NCBI RefSeq assembly: GCF_900626075.1
Contig: NZ_UYZY01000008.1
Span: forward strand, 1 to 64,000
DNA length: 64,000 nt
Reading direction: 5' to 3'
Origin: Clostridium transplantifaecale
GTDB taxonomy: Bacteria; Bacillota; Clostridia; Lachnospirales; Lachnospiraceae
Positions 44,424 through 53,462 of this stretch are shown piece after piece. Within the stretch, counting starts at the first letter, position 1; every line of letters starts with the position of its first letter. The notes beneath the pieces were generated by a model. That model was not told the origin of the DNA, made no database searches, and was given only the letters and a program-made list of their open reading frames with translations. The position numbers were made by a program, and so were the translations under genes.

Positions 44424-45380
44424 ATGAATATCGAATATATCCGTGAGTTTGTAGTCCTGGCCGAAACCAGGAATTTTAATGAGACGGCCGAGCGCCTGTT
44501 TACGACGCAGAGCACGATTTCCAAACACTTAAAACAGGTAGAAACGGAGCTTGGGACACCGCTCTTTACGCGGACCAGCAGAAGTGTAAAACTCAATGAA
44601 GCCGGAACACTCTTTCTCCCCTATGCGCGCCGAATCCTGGACACCCAGTATGAATATACAACAGCACTCAACAACCATCTTGGAAACCTTTCCTCCTCGC
44701 TCACAATCGGTTCCCTTCCCGTCATGGCCCAGTACCGGATCACGGACGTCATCGCCCGTTTCAATCAGGAAAACAGAAATATCTCCCTGCATGTGTTGGA
44801 AGCGGAGGCCTCCGAACTGATACCGCTCCTGGACGAGGGAACATGCGAACTGGCCTTTACACGGGAATCTCCGGAACTGAATGACAACTTTATCCGGATT
44901 CCCTACTCCACGGACCGGCTGATTGCACTGCTGCCCTCCTCCCACCCGCTCTCTGCATCACGGCAGACGCCGCTTTCACTGGATCTGCTCCGTAACGAGC
45001 CGCTGCTTTTCATCAAGGAAAAGACATTTCTCTATGAAATGTGCATCCGCGCCTGCGAACAGGCCGGCTTTACCCCAAACGTGGTATTTTCAAGCCATCG
45101 AATTGAAAATATTATTGATCTGGTCAGAAAAAAAATGGGAATTGCACTGCTGATGGAAAAGCAGATTAAGAGTTTCAATCTGCCGGAAAATGTATTTACG
45201 GTTGCCGCGGTTACACCCGATGTTACCAGTCAGGTATCACTGATTTACAGGAAGGATCGGAAATTGTCGGCGGCTGGTCTGCATTTTCTGAGGTGTGTGG
45301 AAGGGGAAAATGAGGAGCGGGCCGAGCGAACAGCAGATGCTAGGGTATCCTCCATGCTGAAATCGGCGTCCTTCTTTTAA
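44424..45380 (+). CDS. LysR family transcriptional regulator
   Basis: 318 residues. HTH at 1-60 (YIREFVVLAETRNFNETAERLFTTQSTISKHLKQVETELGTPLF). The effector domain begins about residue 90 (SLTIGSLPVMAQYRITDVIARF). GGGGG 7 bases before ATG. Divergent from the ubiD operon and directly ahead of the Old Yellow Enzyme gene, so it probably regulates both. Confidence 0.93.
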   Translation: MNIEYIREFVVLAETRNFNETAERLFTTQSTISKHLKQVETELGTPLFTRTSRSVKLNEAGTLFLPYARRILDTQYEYTTALNNHLGNLSSSLTIGSLPVMAQYRITDVIARFNQENRNISLHVLEAEASELIPLLDEGTCELAFTRESPELNDNFIRIPYSTDRLIALLPSSHPLSASRQTPLSLDLLRNEPLLFIKEKTFLYEMCIRACEQAGFTPNVVFSSHRIENIIDLVRKKMGIALLMEKQIKSFNLPENVFTVAAVTPDVTSQVSLIYRKDRKLSAAGLHFLRCVEGENEERAERTADARVSSMLKSASFF

Positions 45381-45472
45381 TCATGTTCTTACTATTTTTT
45401 CTCTGTCGTGCTAGAATAAAAGAAAAACAGACGCTCTTTAATTTCAAATCATTAATTCAGGGAGGTATTTCA

Positions 45473-46477
45473 ATGACATTTTTTAATTCTCCGCTCCAAG
45501 CTGCAAATCTGACACTGCCTAACCGGCTCGTTATGCCTCCGATGGCAACATCTAAATCAGGAAATGATGGGATGGTTACCAGAGAGTTGTGTAATTATTA
45601 TGAGGAAAAGTCGCGCGGCGGACATATTGGCCTGATCATCACAGAGCACAGTTATATAAGTCCGGAGGGGAAAGCCAGCAAAGGCCAGCTCTCCATATCC
45701 GATAATGGCTCTATTCCCGGCTTAAGGGAACTGGTGTCAGTGATTCACCGGAATAATACAAAAGTAATGGCTCAAATTAACCATGCGGGCGGAGCTGCCA
45801 AAAGAGAGGTTACCGGATGTGAGGTTATAAGCGCCGGCGCTGTCCATATGCCCAGGGCGGCGGCCGGCACCCCGCTGCCCCGTGAGATGACAGCTTCAGA
45901 CATCCTGAGAGTTACCGATGACTTCGCCCGTGCGGCCGGGAGAGCGAAAGAAGCCGGGTTTGACGGTGTGGAAATCCACTCAGCCCACGGCTATCTGCTA
46001 AACCAGTTCTTCTCTCCGCTAACCAACCGCCGCACAGATTCTTACGGCGTTTCTTCTCTCTCAGGAAGAATACGGTTCCATCTTGAAGTCATAGAAGCGG
46101 TCCTCAGTGTGGTTGGATCTGCCTACCCGCTCGCGCTGCGTCTCGGCGCCTGCGATTATATGGAGGGCGGAACCACAATCGAAGACAGCGTGTCTGCTGC
46201 AATTGAATTTGAGAAGGCCGGTATTGATTTGCTGGATATCTCCGGCGGTTTCTGCGGATATGTGCGTCCCGGCTCGAAAGAACAGGGATATTTCAGCGAG
46301 CTGACTGAAGCTATAAAGAAATCTGTAACCATTCCCGTGATACTGACAGGCGGAATTGTGGACGTAGAAGCAGCCGAGCGTTTATTGGAGCAGAATAAAG
46401 CAGATTTGATTGGCGTAGGGAGAGCAATCCTTAAGGACTCCACCTGGGCGGAAAAGGCAATGCTGACTCATGCTTGA
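45473..46477 (+). CDS. Old Yellow Enzyme family NADH:flavin oxidoreductase
   Basis: 334 residues from ATG 45473 (GGGAGG, 7 bases); the frame is open upstream to 45383. TIM-barrel OYE: NRLVMPPMATSKSG, QINHAGGAAKRE, FDGVEIHSAHGYLLNQFFSPLTNRRTDSYG (active-site His pair and Tyr) and ILTGGIVDV. It reduces activated C=C bonds using FMN. Length shows it is the one-domain type without the 2,4-dienoyl-CoA reductase Fe-S extension. Possibly acts on products of the neighbouring decarboxylase. Confidence 0.92.
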   Translation: MTFFNSPLQAANLTLPNRLVMPPMATSKSGNDGMVTRELCNYYEEKSRGGHIGLIITEHSYISPEGKASKGQLSISDNGSIPGLRELVSVIHRNNTKVMAQINHAGGAAKREVTGCEVISAGAVHMPRAAAGTPLPREMTASDILRVTDDFARAAGRAKEAGFDGVEIHSAHGYLLNQFFSPLTNRRTDSYGVSSLSGRIRFHLEVIEAVLSVVGSAYPLALRLGACDYMEGGTTIEDSVSAAIEFEKAGIDLLDISGGFCGYVRPGSKEQGYFSELTEAIKKSVTIPVILTGGIVDVEAAERLLEQNKADLIGVGRAILKDSTWAEKAMLTHA

Positions 46478-46537
46478 AGTTTCCTGTATGGATGCTGCAG
46501 CAGTTTCCCCGCTGTTCATGCAGATCACTGTGATCAT

Positions 46538-46583
46538 AAAGAGCACTGGAATTCCTGTTTTACAAGGTTTCCGGTGCTCTTTT
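46538..46583. terminator. Bidirectional intrinsic terminator
   Basis: AAAGAGCACTGGAA (46538-46551) pairs with TTCCGGTGCTCTTT (one mismatch) ending at 46583. Sits between the OYE gene and the converging gene whose stop is at 46582. Confidence 0.8.
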
Positions 46584-47121
46584 ACGTCTTCATCTCTGTT
46601 CTGACATCTTCAATTATAGTTCCGGATGCATGGCCGGATTTATATTCATGATCATCAAATTCTCCCAGCAGTTCTTTATGACGCTCCATTTGAGCCACAC
46701 AGTACATATAAAATGCAAAGAATGATGAAAAAGTGCCGCACAGTACCTGCGGCCAGATTGCCCCTCTCAGTTCTCCTAACCACAGAAATGTTAAAATTAG
46801 TATCCATATCACATTAATTGAAGCGGATGCTATCTGATATGATACAAAGACCGGCTTCTCTTTTGCCCGTTTATTCACGATTTGCCGGACAAAAACTTCC
46901 GCCAGAAACGGTGCACAAATTGAAATCGAGTATGTATATACAATCCCTTCCCGCAGCGACTTTACAATACTGTCGAATTGCCATAAGAGCAATCCTGCCC
47001 ATATATTCATCAGTCCGAAAAAACATACAAAAACAATCCAAATGCAGTATAGTTTTTCCTCTTTCATCACATACAACGGAGCGAATATCCTCCTCCATTT
47101 TCCGTTCCCTGTTTTGTGCAT
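46582..47121 (-). CDS. Four-helix membrane protein, unassigned
   Basis: 179 residues with about four hydrophobic segments (roughly 25-48, 62-80, 92-115, 122-145) and charged ends; the C-terminal 35 residues are hydrophilic (ERHKELLGEFDDHEYKSG). I do not recognise the family. The next gene upstream (47213) is on the same strand, about 90 bases away. Presumably an inner-membrane protein of a two-gene unit. Confidence 0.6.
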   Translation of the reverse strand: MHKTGNGKWRRIFAPLYVMKEEKLYCIWIVFVCFFGLMNIWAGLLLWQFDSIVKSLREGIVYTYSISICAPFLAEVFVRQIVNKRAKEKPVFVSYQIASASINVIWILILTFLWLGELRGAIWPQVLCGTFSSFFAFYMYCVAQMERHKELLGEFDDHEYKSGHASGTIIEDVRTEMKT

Positions 47122-47212
47122 TTACATCTCCTTAATCTGTGGCTGCAGCACTCCATCAATTAATACACCTAAAATCTACAAAGCTTAGAACACCCACAGT
47201 TTTTTCGCTCCC

Positions 47213-47806
47213 CTATCTTGATTCAGTATCGGAGAATTTCTTCGCCGTCCGTCCGTCCGCCGTTTTATCTTCTAAAATTTCCTCCAGGCCAACTCTGTAT
47301 TTTATAAGCCGCCTTACATTCTCTAATTCCTCATCTGTCAAATCTAACACGGAAATTGTCCCCATCAGGCCTAACTGCTCCATTAGATAATGATACTGTG
47401 CTTCAAAGGATTGATACATTTCCATTACCAGGTGTCCCGATGAGGCCAAGACATTTTCCCTGTCAGACTGTTTAGTCTCACTTACCGGACGTCCTGCTCT
47501 ACATGAATAATTGCAGGTCTCCGTCAACTTATCTGGCTCCATGAATTCTTTTTCCTGTGTATGTTCGATAGCCGCTTTTTCTTCTTCCTGAAAACAACGG
47601 TATCTTCCCCGTCCCTGCAGCTGTAATTTTCCTGAATTTTTCAGTACTCTCAGGCTGCCCGCGATATGGCCTTCTTGATAATCCACGCCATATGTCAGCC
47701 CACATTTCTCTCTTACCATCTCCTTAATCTCAGAAACATCCCGTTCTTTACCATCTTCCATTGCACGAATAATTGCCCTTCTCAAGATCGCACTTGTTGA
47801 TTCCAT
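47213..47806 (-). CDS. Protein with N-terminal winged-helix-like domain, unassigned
   Basis: 197 residues from ATG 47806 (GGGG about 9 bases upstream; the frame begins at 47836). Residues 1-70 look like a winged helix (SAILRRAIIRAMEDGKERDVSEIKEMV, GHIAGSLRVLKNSGKLQLQGRGRYRCF), which suggests DNA binding. The remainder is acidic and helical (ASSGHLVMEMYQSFEAQYHYLMEQLG). I recognise no named family. It may regulate the membrane-protein gene that follows. Confidence 0.55.
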   Translation of the reverse strand: MESTSAILRRAIIRAMEDGKERDVSEIKEMVREKCGLTYGVDYQEGHIAGSLRVLKNSGKLQLQGRGRYRCFQEEEKAAIEHTQEKEFMEPDKLTETCNYSCRAGRPVSETKQSDRENVLASSGHLVMEMYQSFEAQYHYLMEQLGLMGTISVLDLTDEELENVRRLIKYRVGLEEILEDKTADGRTAKKFSDTESR

Positions 47807-47836
47807 AGAGCATCCCCTTTTCTTCTCTGTGTTCAT

Positions 47837-48131
47837 GACTTTTAATTTATAAGCTCATTTTTCATTGTTTTATAATTCTTTATGATTTAATTACATTAAA
47901 TCATATATTCCCATGACAGTCAAGTCAAATTCTTGTATTTCTGCTTTATTCTTTTAAATTCTTTAACTTCTGCTTTATATCGTTTTATTCTTTAATGAAT
48001 CGCTTAATTTTCTAATTTCCTCAGGTTAATCATCATAAAGAATCATGAAATCTTATTTATATATCTCATGAAATCTCATTTCCACGCGTGCTGATGCATG
48101 CCCCTCTCATCAGGCTACCGTCAGTAAACCA
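47837..48131. other. AT-rich intergenic region
   Basis: Nothing coding seen between the winged-helix gene and the ECF transporter terminator; very A+T rich with loose repeats of TTCTTTAA and TTTTATTC. Confidence 0.4.
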
Positions 48132-48183
48132 AAAAAGCATTTTCTCCATGATCTTCAAACCGATCATACAGAAAATGCTTTTT
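48132..48183 (-). terminator. Intrinsic terminator of the nucleoside operon
   Basis: AAAAAGCATTTTCT pairs with AGAAAATGCTTTTT, with GATC/GATC inside; on the minus strand a T6 run follows. About 70 bases past the stop at 48253. Confidence 0.85.
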
Positions 48184-48252
48184 CTCATCCTGCAGCTTCC
48201 TTTAATGATTATTCCAGGCAACTGCGCTTGATAACAGTTCCTTAAACTGGGC

Positions 48253-49056
48253 CTATCTTCCGGCAAGGCAGTCCGCCAGCGCCCCCAGGGACGTAATCTG
48301 CTTGTCCAGTCCCAGTTCTTCGACGATGTCGCAGACAAAGGGCCTTTTTAACATACTTTCATTCAACAATTCCCCATCCCCGAATATCTGTCCGGGATCC
48401 GCCGCTCTCAGAAGGTTTTTATGGGCCATGACAAAGACGGTTTCAAAATTATTGACTACGAATTCCATGTCGTGGGTGATCGTAATCATTGTTTTCCCTT
48501 TTTTCTTCAGTACCTCCATCATGTTTTCAAGCGTTCTGATTCCGTGAAGGTCCTGCCCCGCAGTCGGTTCGTCCAGAATGACGATATCCGTATCCATCGC
48601 AAGAACCGACGCGATTGTGACAAACTTCCGGATGGACAGCGGCAGGTTATAAGGATTTTCTTCAAGCTCCCCGGAAAGGCCCACAAGCTCCGCCGCAAAC
48701 TTTACCAGTTCCTCCGTCTTCCCGGCATCGTAGCCCAGGACGCCGGGGCCGAAACGGATTTCCGCTCCCACCGTATTGTGGAAAATCTGATCATCCGGGT
48801 TCTGGAACACGTAACCGGCTTTTCTGGACAGCTTCGCCGCCGTAAAATCCCTGGTGTCCATACCGTCCACAAGGACGGTTCCCTCCGTCGGTTTCAAAAG
48901 GCCGTTCATCATCTTGACCGTCGTCGTCTTTCCTGCACCGTTCTGCCCTACTATTGCTATATTCTGCCCTTTATCTATCGCGAAGTCCACGTGCTCAATG
49001 GCCGTAAACCCATTCGGGTACGAAAAGCTGACATTTTTAAATTCTATCAGAGCCAT
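48253..49056 (-). CDS. ECF transporter ATPase subunit
   Basis: 267 residues. Complete ABC ATPase: Walker A GQNGAGKTT, YVFQNPDDQIFHNTVGAEIRFG (Q-loop region of ECF ATPases), signature NLPLSIRKF (diverged from LSGGQ) and Walker B DIVILDEPTAGQD. One of two ATPases of the energy-coupling module; the diverged signature motif means the partner's canonical one may carry most of the activity. Confidence 0.93.
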   Translation of the reverse strand: MALIEFKNVSFSYPNGFTAIEHVDFAIDKGQNIAIVGQNGAGKTTTVKMMNGLLKPTEGTVLVDGMDTRDFTAAKLSRKAGYVFQNPDDQIFHNTVGAEIRFGPGVLGYDAGKTEELVKFAAELVGLSGELEENPYNLPLSIRKFVTIASVLAMDTDIVILDEPTAGQDLHGIRTLENMMEVLKKKGKTMITITHDMEFVVNNFETVFVMAHKNLLRAADPGQIFGDGELLNESMLKRPFVCDIVEELGLDKQITSLGALADCLAGR

Positions 49057-49069
49057 AGCCGCTTCCTCC

Positions 49070-49915
49070 TTATTCCCGCACCAGCGTTTTCAAAAATTCC
49101 ATCATCTGTTTCCTGCTTATGAAGTATTCCGTTTCAATACCGCGTTTCTTAAGTTCCTCCGAAAGAAGGACGGACGGAGGCATGTCAATCCCATGATCCT
49201 TTAACGTAATGTCCGACAGTACTTTCTCCTTCGGACCACTCGTCAGCAGCCTGCCGTTTTCCAGGGCGATGACTTCGTCCGCATATTCCGCAATCAGTTC
49301 GATTTTATGCTCCACGAGAATGATGGTCTTTCCCATTTCCTTCATCCGGCTGATTATGTCGAATACCCTCTCCGTCTCCTGCGGATCGAGCTGGGAGGTG
49401 GGTTCATCGATGACCATGATATCCGGCTCCAGCACAATCACCGAAGCCAGGGCCACTCTCTGCTGCTGTCCGCCCGACAGCTCGAACGGATTCTTGTCGG
49501 CAAAGGCCGCCGTATTCGTCATCTCCAGCACACGGTCCACTCTTTTTCTTATCTCGTCCGGAGCCACCCCGAACTTTTCCAGACCGTAGGCAATCTCCTC
49601 GTATACATTATCACGCGCCCCTGTTATCTGGTTAAACGGATTCTGGAAAATGTAACCCATCTTCGGCGCCAGCTCCGCCAGGGAAAACTCACTTAGGTTC
49701 TTTCCCTGCAGTTTCACTTCCCCTTTTATGTCCCCCTGGAAAAACTGAGGGATAAATCCCCTGATAATATTGCAGAGCGTCGTTTTTCCGCTTCCGTTGG
49801 CGCCCAGAATGGCGTAGAATTTCCCTTTATCAAAAGAGAGCGTTACATCCTCAATGCTGGGTTTGTCCGCCAGCGGATAAGTATAGGTTACATTCTGAAG
49901 GTCTATATAAGCCAT
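49070..49915 (-). CDS. ECF transporter ATPase subunit (canonical)
   Basis: 281 residues. Walker A GANGSGKTT, signature FELSGGQQQRVALASV, Walker B DIMVIDEPTSQLD, and the H-loop VEHKIELI. Start has GGAGG 8 bases upstream; the gene overlaps the ecfT end by 13 bases. It pairs with the other ATPase gene 13 bases downstream. Confidence 0.95.
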   Translation of the reverse strand: MAYIDLQNVTYTYPLADKPSIEDVTLSFDKGKFYAILGANGSGKTTLCNIIRGFIPQFFQGDIKGEVKLQGKNLSEFSLAELAPKMGYIFQNPFNQITGARDNVYEEIAYGLEKFGVAPDEIRKRVDRVLEMTNTAAFADKNPFELSGGQQQRVALASVIVLEPDIMVIDEPTSQLDPQETERVFDIISRMKEMGKTIILVEHKIELIAEYADEVIALENGRLLTSGPKEKVLSDITLKDHGIDMPPSVLLSEELKKRGIETEYFISRKQMMEFLKTLVRE

Positions 49916-50673
49916 AATGCGATCCTCCCTGCAATCCCGATGACCAGTACAGCATGCATAAGGAGCACCACTTTCCTGTCAAGAGGGGTTTCAAATATGT
50001 CGTAAAGATGCGTTGCCTTTGTCTCGATGGAGAACCCTCTGGCTTCCAGCGTCAGGGCTCTCTCCTCCATCCCCTGGATCGAGCTGAGGACAAGTGGGAC
50101 AAGGGTCGGGATAAATACCTTGGCCCTGGTGATGAAATTTCCTTCCGTCTCCACACCTCTGGCCCTCTGGGCGTTCATAATCACCTGTGAACGTTTTTTC
50201 ATGACAGGCACCATCTGAAGCGTGGACAAAATGACATAGGAGGCCTTGGAGCTCAGTCCCTTTTTCTCGAGCGTCAGCACAAAATCGCGTTCCGTTGTCA
50301 CCGCAAAATACCAGATCAGCGCGCCGCCCACACAGAGAAGCGTGAAGCCCAGCCTGAGGGCGAAGAACAATCCCTCCTTCTTGGCGCTGAATATCCAGAA
50401 GGTAAACAGGATATCGCTCTCATTCGGATAGAAAAACAACTGAATCAGCAAAAGGATGATAAACAGGATGCCCACGGAGTTTCTGACCCGCTTTGCAAAG
50501 ATTCCCCAAACGCCGCTGCATGCCGCCAGTATATTAATCAGGATAAAAACACCTATTTTTGAAACGAATCCCGGCAAAAGCAGGGCCAGAACCGCCATCA
50601 CAACCGCTATGTAAAATTTAGTGAGCGGATAGAGAGCCGCTATTTTATTTTTCTTAGATTCGGACGCCTGCAT
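49903..50673 (-). CDS. ecfT: ECF transporter transmembrane subunit EcfT
   Basis: 256 residues from ATG 50673; a GTG lies at 50682. Five to six hydrophobic segments and the cytosolic coupling helices with the EcfT motif (NAQRARGVE, then MEERALTLEARGF, the two Ala-Arg-Gly coupling motifs). Joins the two ATPases to the S component. Confidence 0.93.
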   Translation of the reverse strand: MQASESKKNKIAALYPLTKFYIAVVMAVLALLLPGFVSKIGVFILINILAACSGVWGIFAKRVRNSVGILFIILLLIQLFFYPNESDILFTFWIFSAKKEGLFFALRLGFTLLCVGGALIWYFAVTTERDFVLTLEKKGLSSKASYVILSTLQMVPVMKKRSQVIMNAQRARGVETEGNFITRAKVFIPTLVPLVLSSIQGMEERALTLEARGFSIETKATHLYDIFETPLDRKVVLLMHAVLVIGIAGRIALWLI

Positions 50674-50688
50674 ACTTTTCACCTTTCC

Positions 50689-51288
50689 TTATTTCTTTTC
50701 TACAAAGTTGTTGCCAAAACGGAATTTCGTCAGGGAACGGGCCGGGATTGCCTTGATAATTACATAGGCAACAAACACGGATAATACCTTTCCGATTGTT
50801 TCCGTCACAATGTATACGGAGAGTACGGACTGCATGATTTTCTTTCCCGTCGCCATGAGTCCCGCCGCCAGCATGGAAGCGCCGCCACCCGTGGCTCCGC
50901 CGAAGAAGAATACCGTGATGGGGGTTGCAATAATCGTGGCAACCACTGCGATAACGAGGCCGGACACCACCAGTTTCCAGATTTTATTCATCATGTTGTA
51001 TTTGGAAAGAAGACCTGCCGCAATACCGATTGCAAATGCACAGATTGCGTACGGGATCAGATCCGGGCTGAAAATGCCGTTAATCAGGTTGGTCAGAACA
51101 CCGGTCACTGCCGCCGGAAGCGGCCCTGCCAAAGCGCCTACCAGAATTACGCCTATCATATCGAGATCCAGCGGCAGCTTTAAGATAGATGTCATCTGTC
51201 CCCCCACTATGTTAATTGCGATTGCGATCGGGATCAGTAAGATTACCATTAATGAAAAGTCTTTTCCCATTTTTTCTTTCATGCTCAT
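50689..51288 (-). CDS. ECF transporter S component, probably nucleoside-specific
   Basis: 199 residues with six hydrophobic segments: KDFSLMVILLIPIAIAINIVGGQM, PLDLDMIGVILVGALAGPLPAAVTGVLTNLI and so on. AGGAGG 8 bases before ATG. Sits between EcfT and a nucleoside hydrolase gene in a ribokinase operon, so the ligand is predicted to be a nucleoside or ribose-containing compound. The match is by topology and context; substrate is inferred. Confidence 0.85.
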   Translation of the reverse strand: MSMKEKMGKDFSLMVILLIPIAIAINIVGGQMTSILKLPLDLDMIGVILVGALAGPLPAAVTGVLTNLINGIFSPDLIPYAICAFAIGIAAGLLSKYNMMNKIWKLVVSGLVIAVVATIIATPITVFFFGGATGGGASMLAAGLMATGKKIMQSVLSVYIVTETIGKVLSVFVAYVIIKAIPARSLTKFRFGNNFVEKK

Positions 51289-51477
51289 TTGTATTTCCTC
51301 CTCTTTTTATGCACTTTCGTACTGCATCTTTGTTCTGCCTTTGTGGCTTGGCTGCATTTGTGGCTTGACTACGTTTGTCACTGCCCTGTGACTGCATTTA
51401 TGGCTGCCTCGTGAATGCTTTTGTACTACATTTAAAGCTTCCTTCGCCTCTGGAGTTACCACGCGTTTATATAAATT
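51289..51477. other. Leader between the nucleoside hydrolase and S component genes
   Basis: 189 bases containing a degenerate 17-base tandem repeat (51335-51385, three copies of CTGCxTTTGTGGCTTGx). No aptamer recognised. Confidence 0.4.
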
Positions 51478-52455
51478 TTATAGACTCCCGAGATAGGCGA
51501 GTATCTCCTCCTCATGCTCCTTAAACACCGTTGTCAGGAACAGTCTGTAAAACCGGTTTACATCCACGCTGTCGGCGTAGAGGGCATTGCAGGTTCCATG
51601 ATTCCAGTGGCCGTCTATGTCCACAACCGACTGCCCCCTGGAAATGCCTTCTGTCGCAACATCGATGAATGCGGGTTTTACCGTTATAACGTCCGGATCG
51701 ATGAGATAGGCCGCCGTCAGCACGTCGTGCATCGGGGACACCGGTTTTCTTCTCGTAAGCCAGTTTTCATCCAGCCCGGACTGGGTGATATGATAAAGGA
51801 AACGCGAAAGGTCCGTCCCGAATATCCGCAGAAGCTCTCTTGTTCCGGCATCCAGTGCAATTCTGTTTGTCACATCCAGGCCAATCATCACCCGTTCCTT
51901 AAATCCCGCCCGGAAAATGACGGCCGCTGCCTCCGGATCGGCCCAGAAATTATATTCCGCCACCGGACTCATATTCCCCGTGTATTTGGCTCCTCCCATG
52001 ATGATGAGGCGTTTTACATTTTCCGCAAACCGCGGCTCATTTATGACTGCCCTTGCAAGATTGGTGCACGGGCCGATTGCCAGGATGGTAAGCTCCCCCG
52101 GAGCTTCCCGCACCGCTCTGAGCAGATAGTCCACCGCATGTTCGGATTCCGGTTTTTTATCCGTCACGACCGTATGGGCATAACCTCCCAGGCCGTCGTC
52201 TCCAAAGGCGTCCACCGTCTCCGGACGCTCCCGGTTTAAGGCCGTATCGGAACCTCTATAGAGAGGAATGTCCTCCCTGCCGCACAGTGACAGGATTTTC
52301 AGTCCATTATCCGTCGTGTTCTCAATGTTCCCGTTGCCCGTCACGGAGCAGACGGCCCTCACGTCCAGCGTCGGGTGGCTCAGCGCCAAGATAATGGCAA
52401 GGGCATCATCCACACCGGGATCGCAGTCTATAATGACCGGAATTTTTTTCTCCAT
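51478..52455 (-). CDS. Nucleoside hydrolase
   Basis: 325 residues. The calcium-binding N-terminal motif PVIIDCDPGVDDALAI is diagnostic, with MGGAKYTGNMSPVAEYNFWADPEAA (about 150-175) and PMHDVLTAAYLIDP. Splits ribonucleosides to ribose and base. Between the ribokinase and S component genes: imported nucleoside is cleaved here and its ribose phosphorylated by the adjacent kinase. Confidence 0.94.
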   Translation of the reverse strand: MEKKIPVIIDCDPGVDDALAIILALSHPTLDVRAVCSVTGNGNIENTTDNGLKILSLCGREDIPLYRGSDTALNRERPETVDAFGDDGLGGYAHTVVTDKKPESEHAVDYLLRAVREAPGELTILAIGPCTNLARAVINEPRFAENVKRLIIMGGAKYTGNMSPVAEYNFWADPEAAAVIFRAGFKERVMIGLDVTNRIALDAGTRELLRIFGTDLSRFLYHITQSGLDENWLTRRKPVSPMHDVLTAAYLIDPDVITVKPAFIDVATEGISRGQSVVDIDGHWNHGTCNALYADSVDVNRFYRLFLTTVFKEHEEEILAYLGSL

Positions 52456-52456
52456 T

Positions 52457-53395
52457 TTAATCTTCTCCTTTCTGTTCTTCCATCACTTCCGCCAGAGTCG
52501 GGATCGAACTTTGCGCACCTTTTCTCGTGACCGCTATGGCCGAAACCTTTCCGGCAAATAAAAGCGCCTCTTCCAGGTTTTCCTCCCGTTTTTCCCCGTC
52601 CGGCTCATAGGCCGCCAGAAATCCCGCGGTGAAACTGTCTCCGGCCGCCGTTGTATCCACCGCATTTACCTTCCTTGCCGGAAATTCCTTTACCAGCTTT
52701 TCGGTAACCAGCACGCAGCCCTTTTCCCCGAGGGTGACGATCACGGCCCCCACTCCCTTTTTCAGCAGACTCTTTGCCGCCAGGATAATCTCTTTCCCGG
52801 TGGAAACCTCCATTCCGGTCAGGATTTTAAGCTCCGTCTCGTTGGGTTTCATGATATCCACTGAGGCAAACAGCTCGTCCGGCAAATCCGGTCTTGCGGG
52901 AGCCGGATCGAGATACACCAGCTTTCCCTTCTTCCGAGCCACCTGTGCCGTATGGACAACCGTGGGGACAGGAACCTCCAACTGTATGACCACGGCGTCG
53001 CAGCGGTCAATCCGCTCCTCATTTTCATCCACCCGGGCCTCCGTCAAATCCTGATTGGCCCCCTGAATCACGGTAATGCTGTTTTCCCCCGCCTCATTGA
53101 CGAATACAAATGCCTGGCCGCTCTCACGGTTTTCCACACGGCAGATTCCTTCGGTCCCCACACCGGCCTTTTCCAGGTTGCCAACCAGCTTATCCCCGAA
53201 AATATCGGTTCCGACCGCTCCTATCATCTGTACTTTTTTCCCCAGGCGGCTGACCGCGTAAGCCTGATTCGCGCCCTTTCCCCCGGGAATCAGGGATACC
53301 TTTTTTCCAAGGATTGTTTCCCCTTTTTCCGGCATCTCTTTCACTTCAACCGCAAAGTCCATATTCAGACTTCCCACTACCACAATCTGTTCCAT
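52457..53395 (-). CDS. rbsK: Ribokinase
   Basis: 312 residues. PfkB signatures: GGKGANQAYAVSRLGKKVQMIGAVG and the catalytic DTTAAGDSFTAGF. Starts ahead of the nucleoside hydrolase gene with one base between them. Converts ribose from nucleoside cleavage to ribose-5-phosphate. Confidence 0.94.
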   Translation of the reverse strand: MEQIVVVGSLNMDFAVEVKEMPEKGETILGKKVSLIPGGKGANQAYAVSRLGKKVQMIGAVGTDIFGDKLVGNLEKAGVGTEGICRVENRESGQAFVFVNEAGENSITVIQGANQDLTEARVDENEERIDRCDAVVIQLEVPVPTVVHTAQVARKKGKLVYLDPAPARPDLPDELFASVDIMKPNETELKILTGMEVSTGKEIILAAKSLLKKGVGAVIVTLGEKGCVLVTEKLVKEFPARKVNAVDTTAAGDSFTAGFLAAYEPDGEKREENLEEALLFAGKVSAIAVTRKGAQSSIPTLAEVMEEQKGED

Positions 53396-53462
53396 TGAAC
53401 CACCTGTCTTTCGTTATTCCTCCATGATGTATACTCTTTTGGGCCGGTGTTATGAGCCGGGC

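Noticed and set aside
48066..48338. 90-residue minus-strand frame at the end of the ECF ATPase gene
   Set aside because: Overlaps the ATPase C-terminus and the terminator hairpin.
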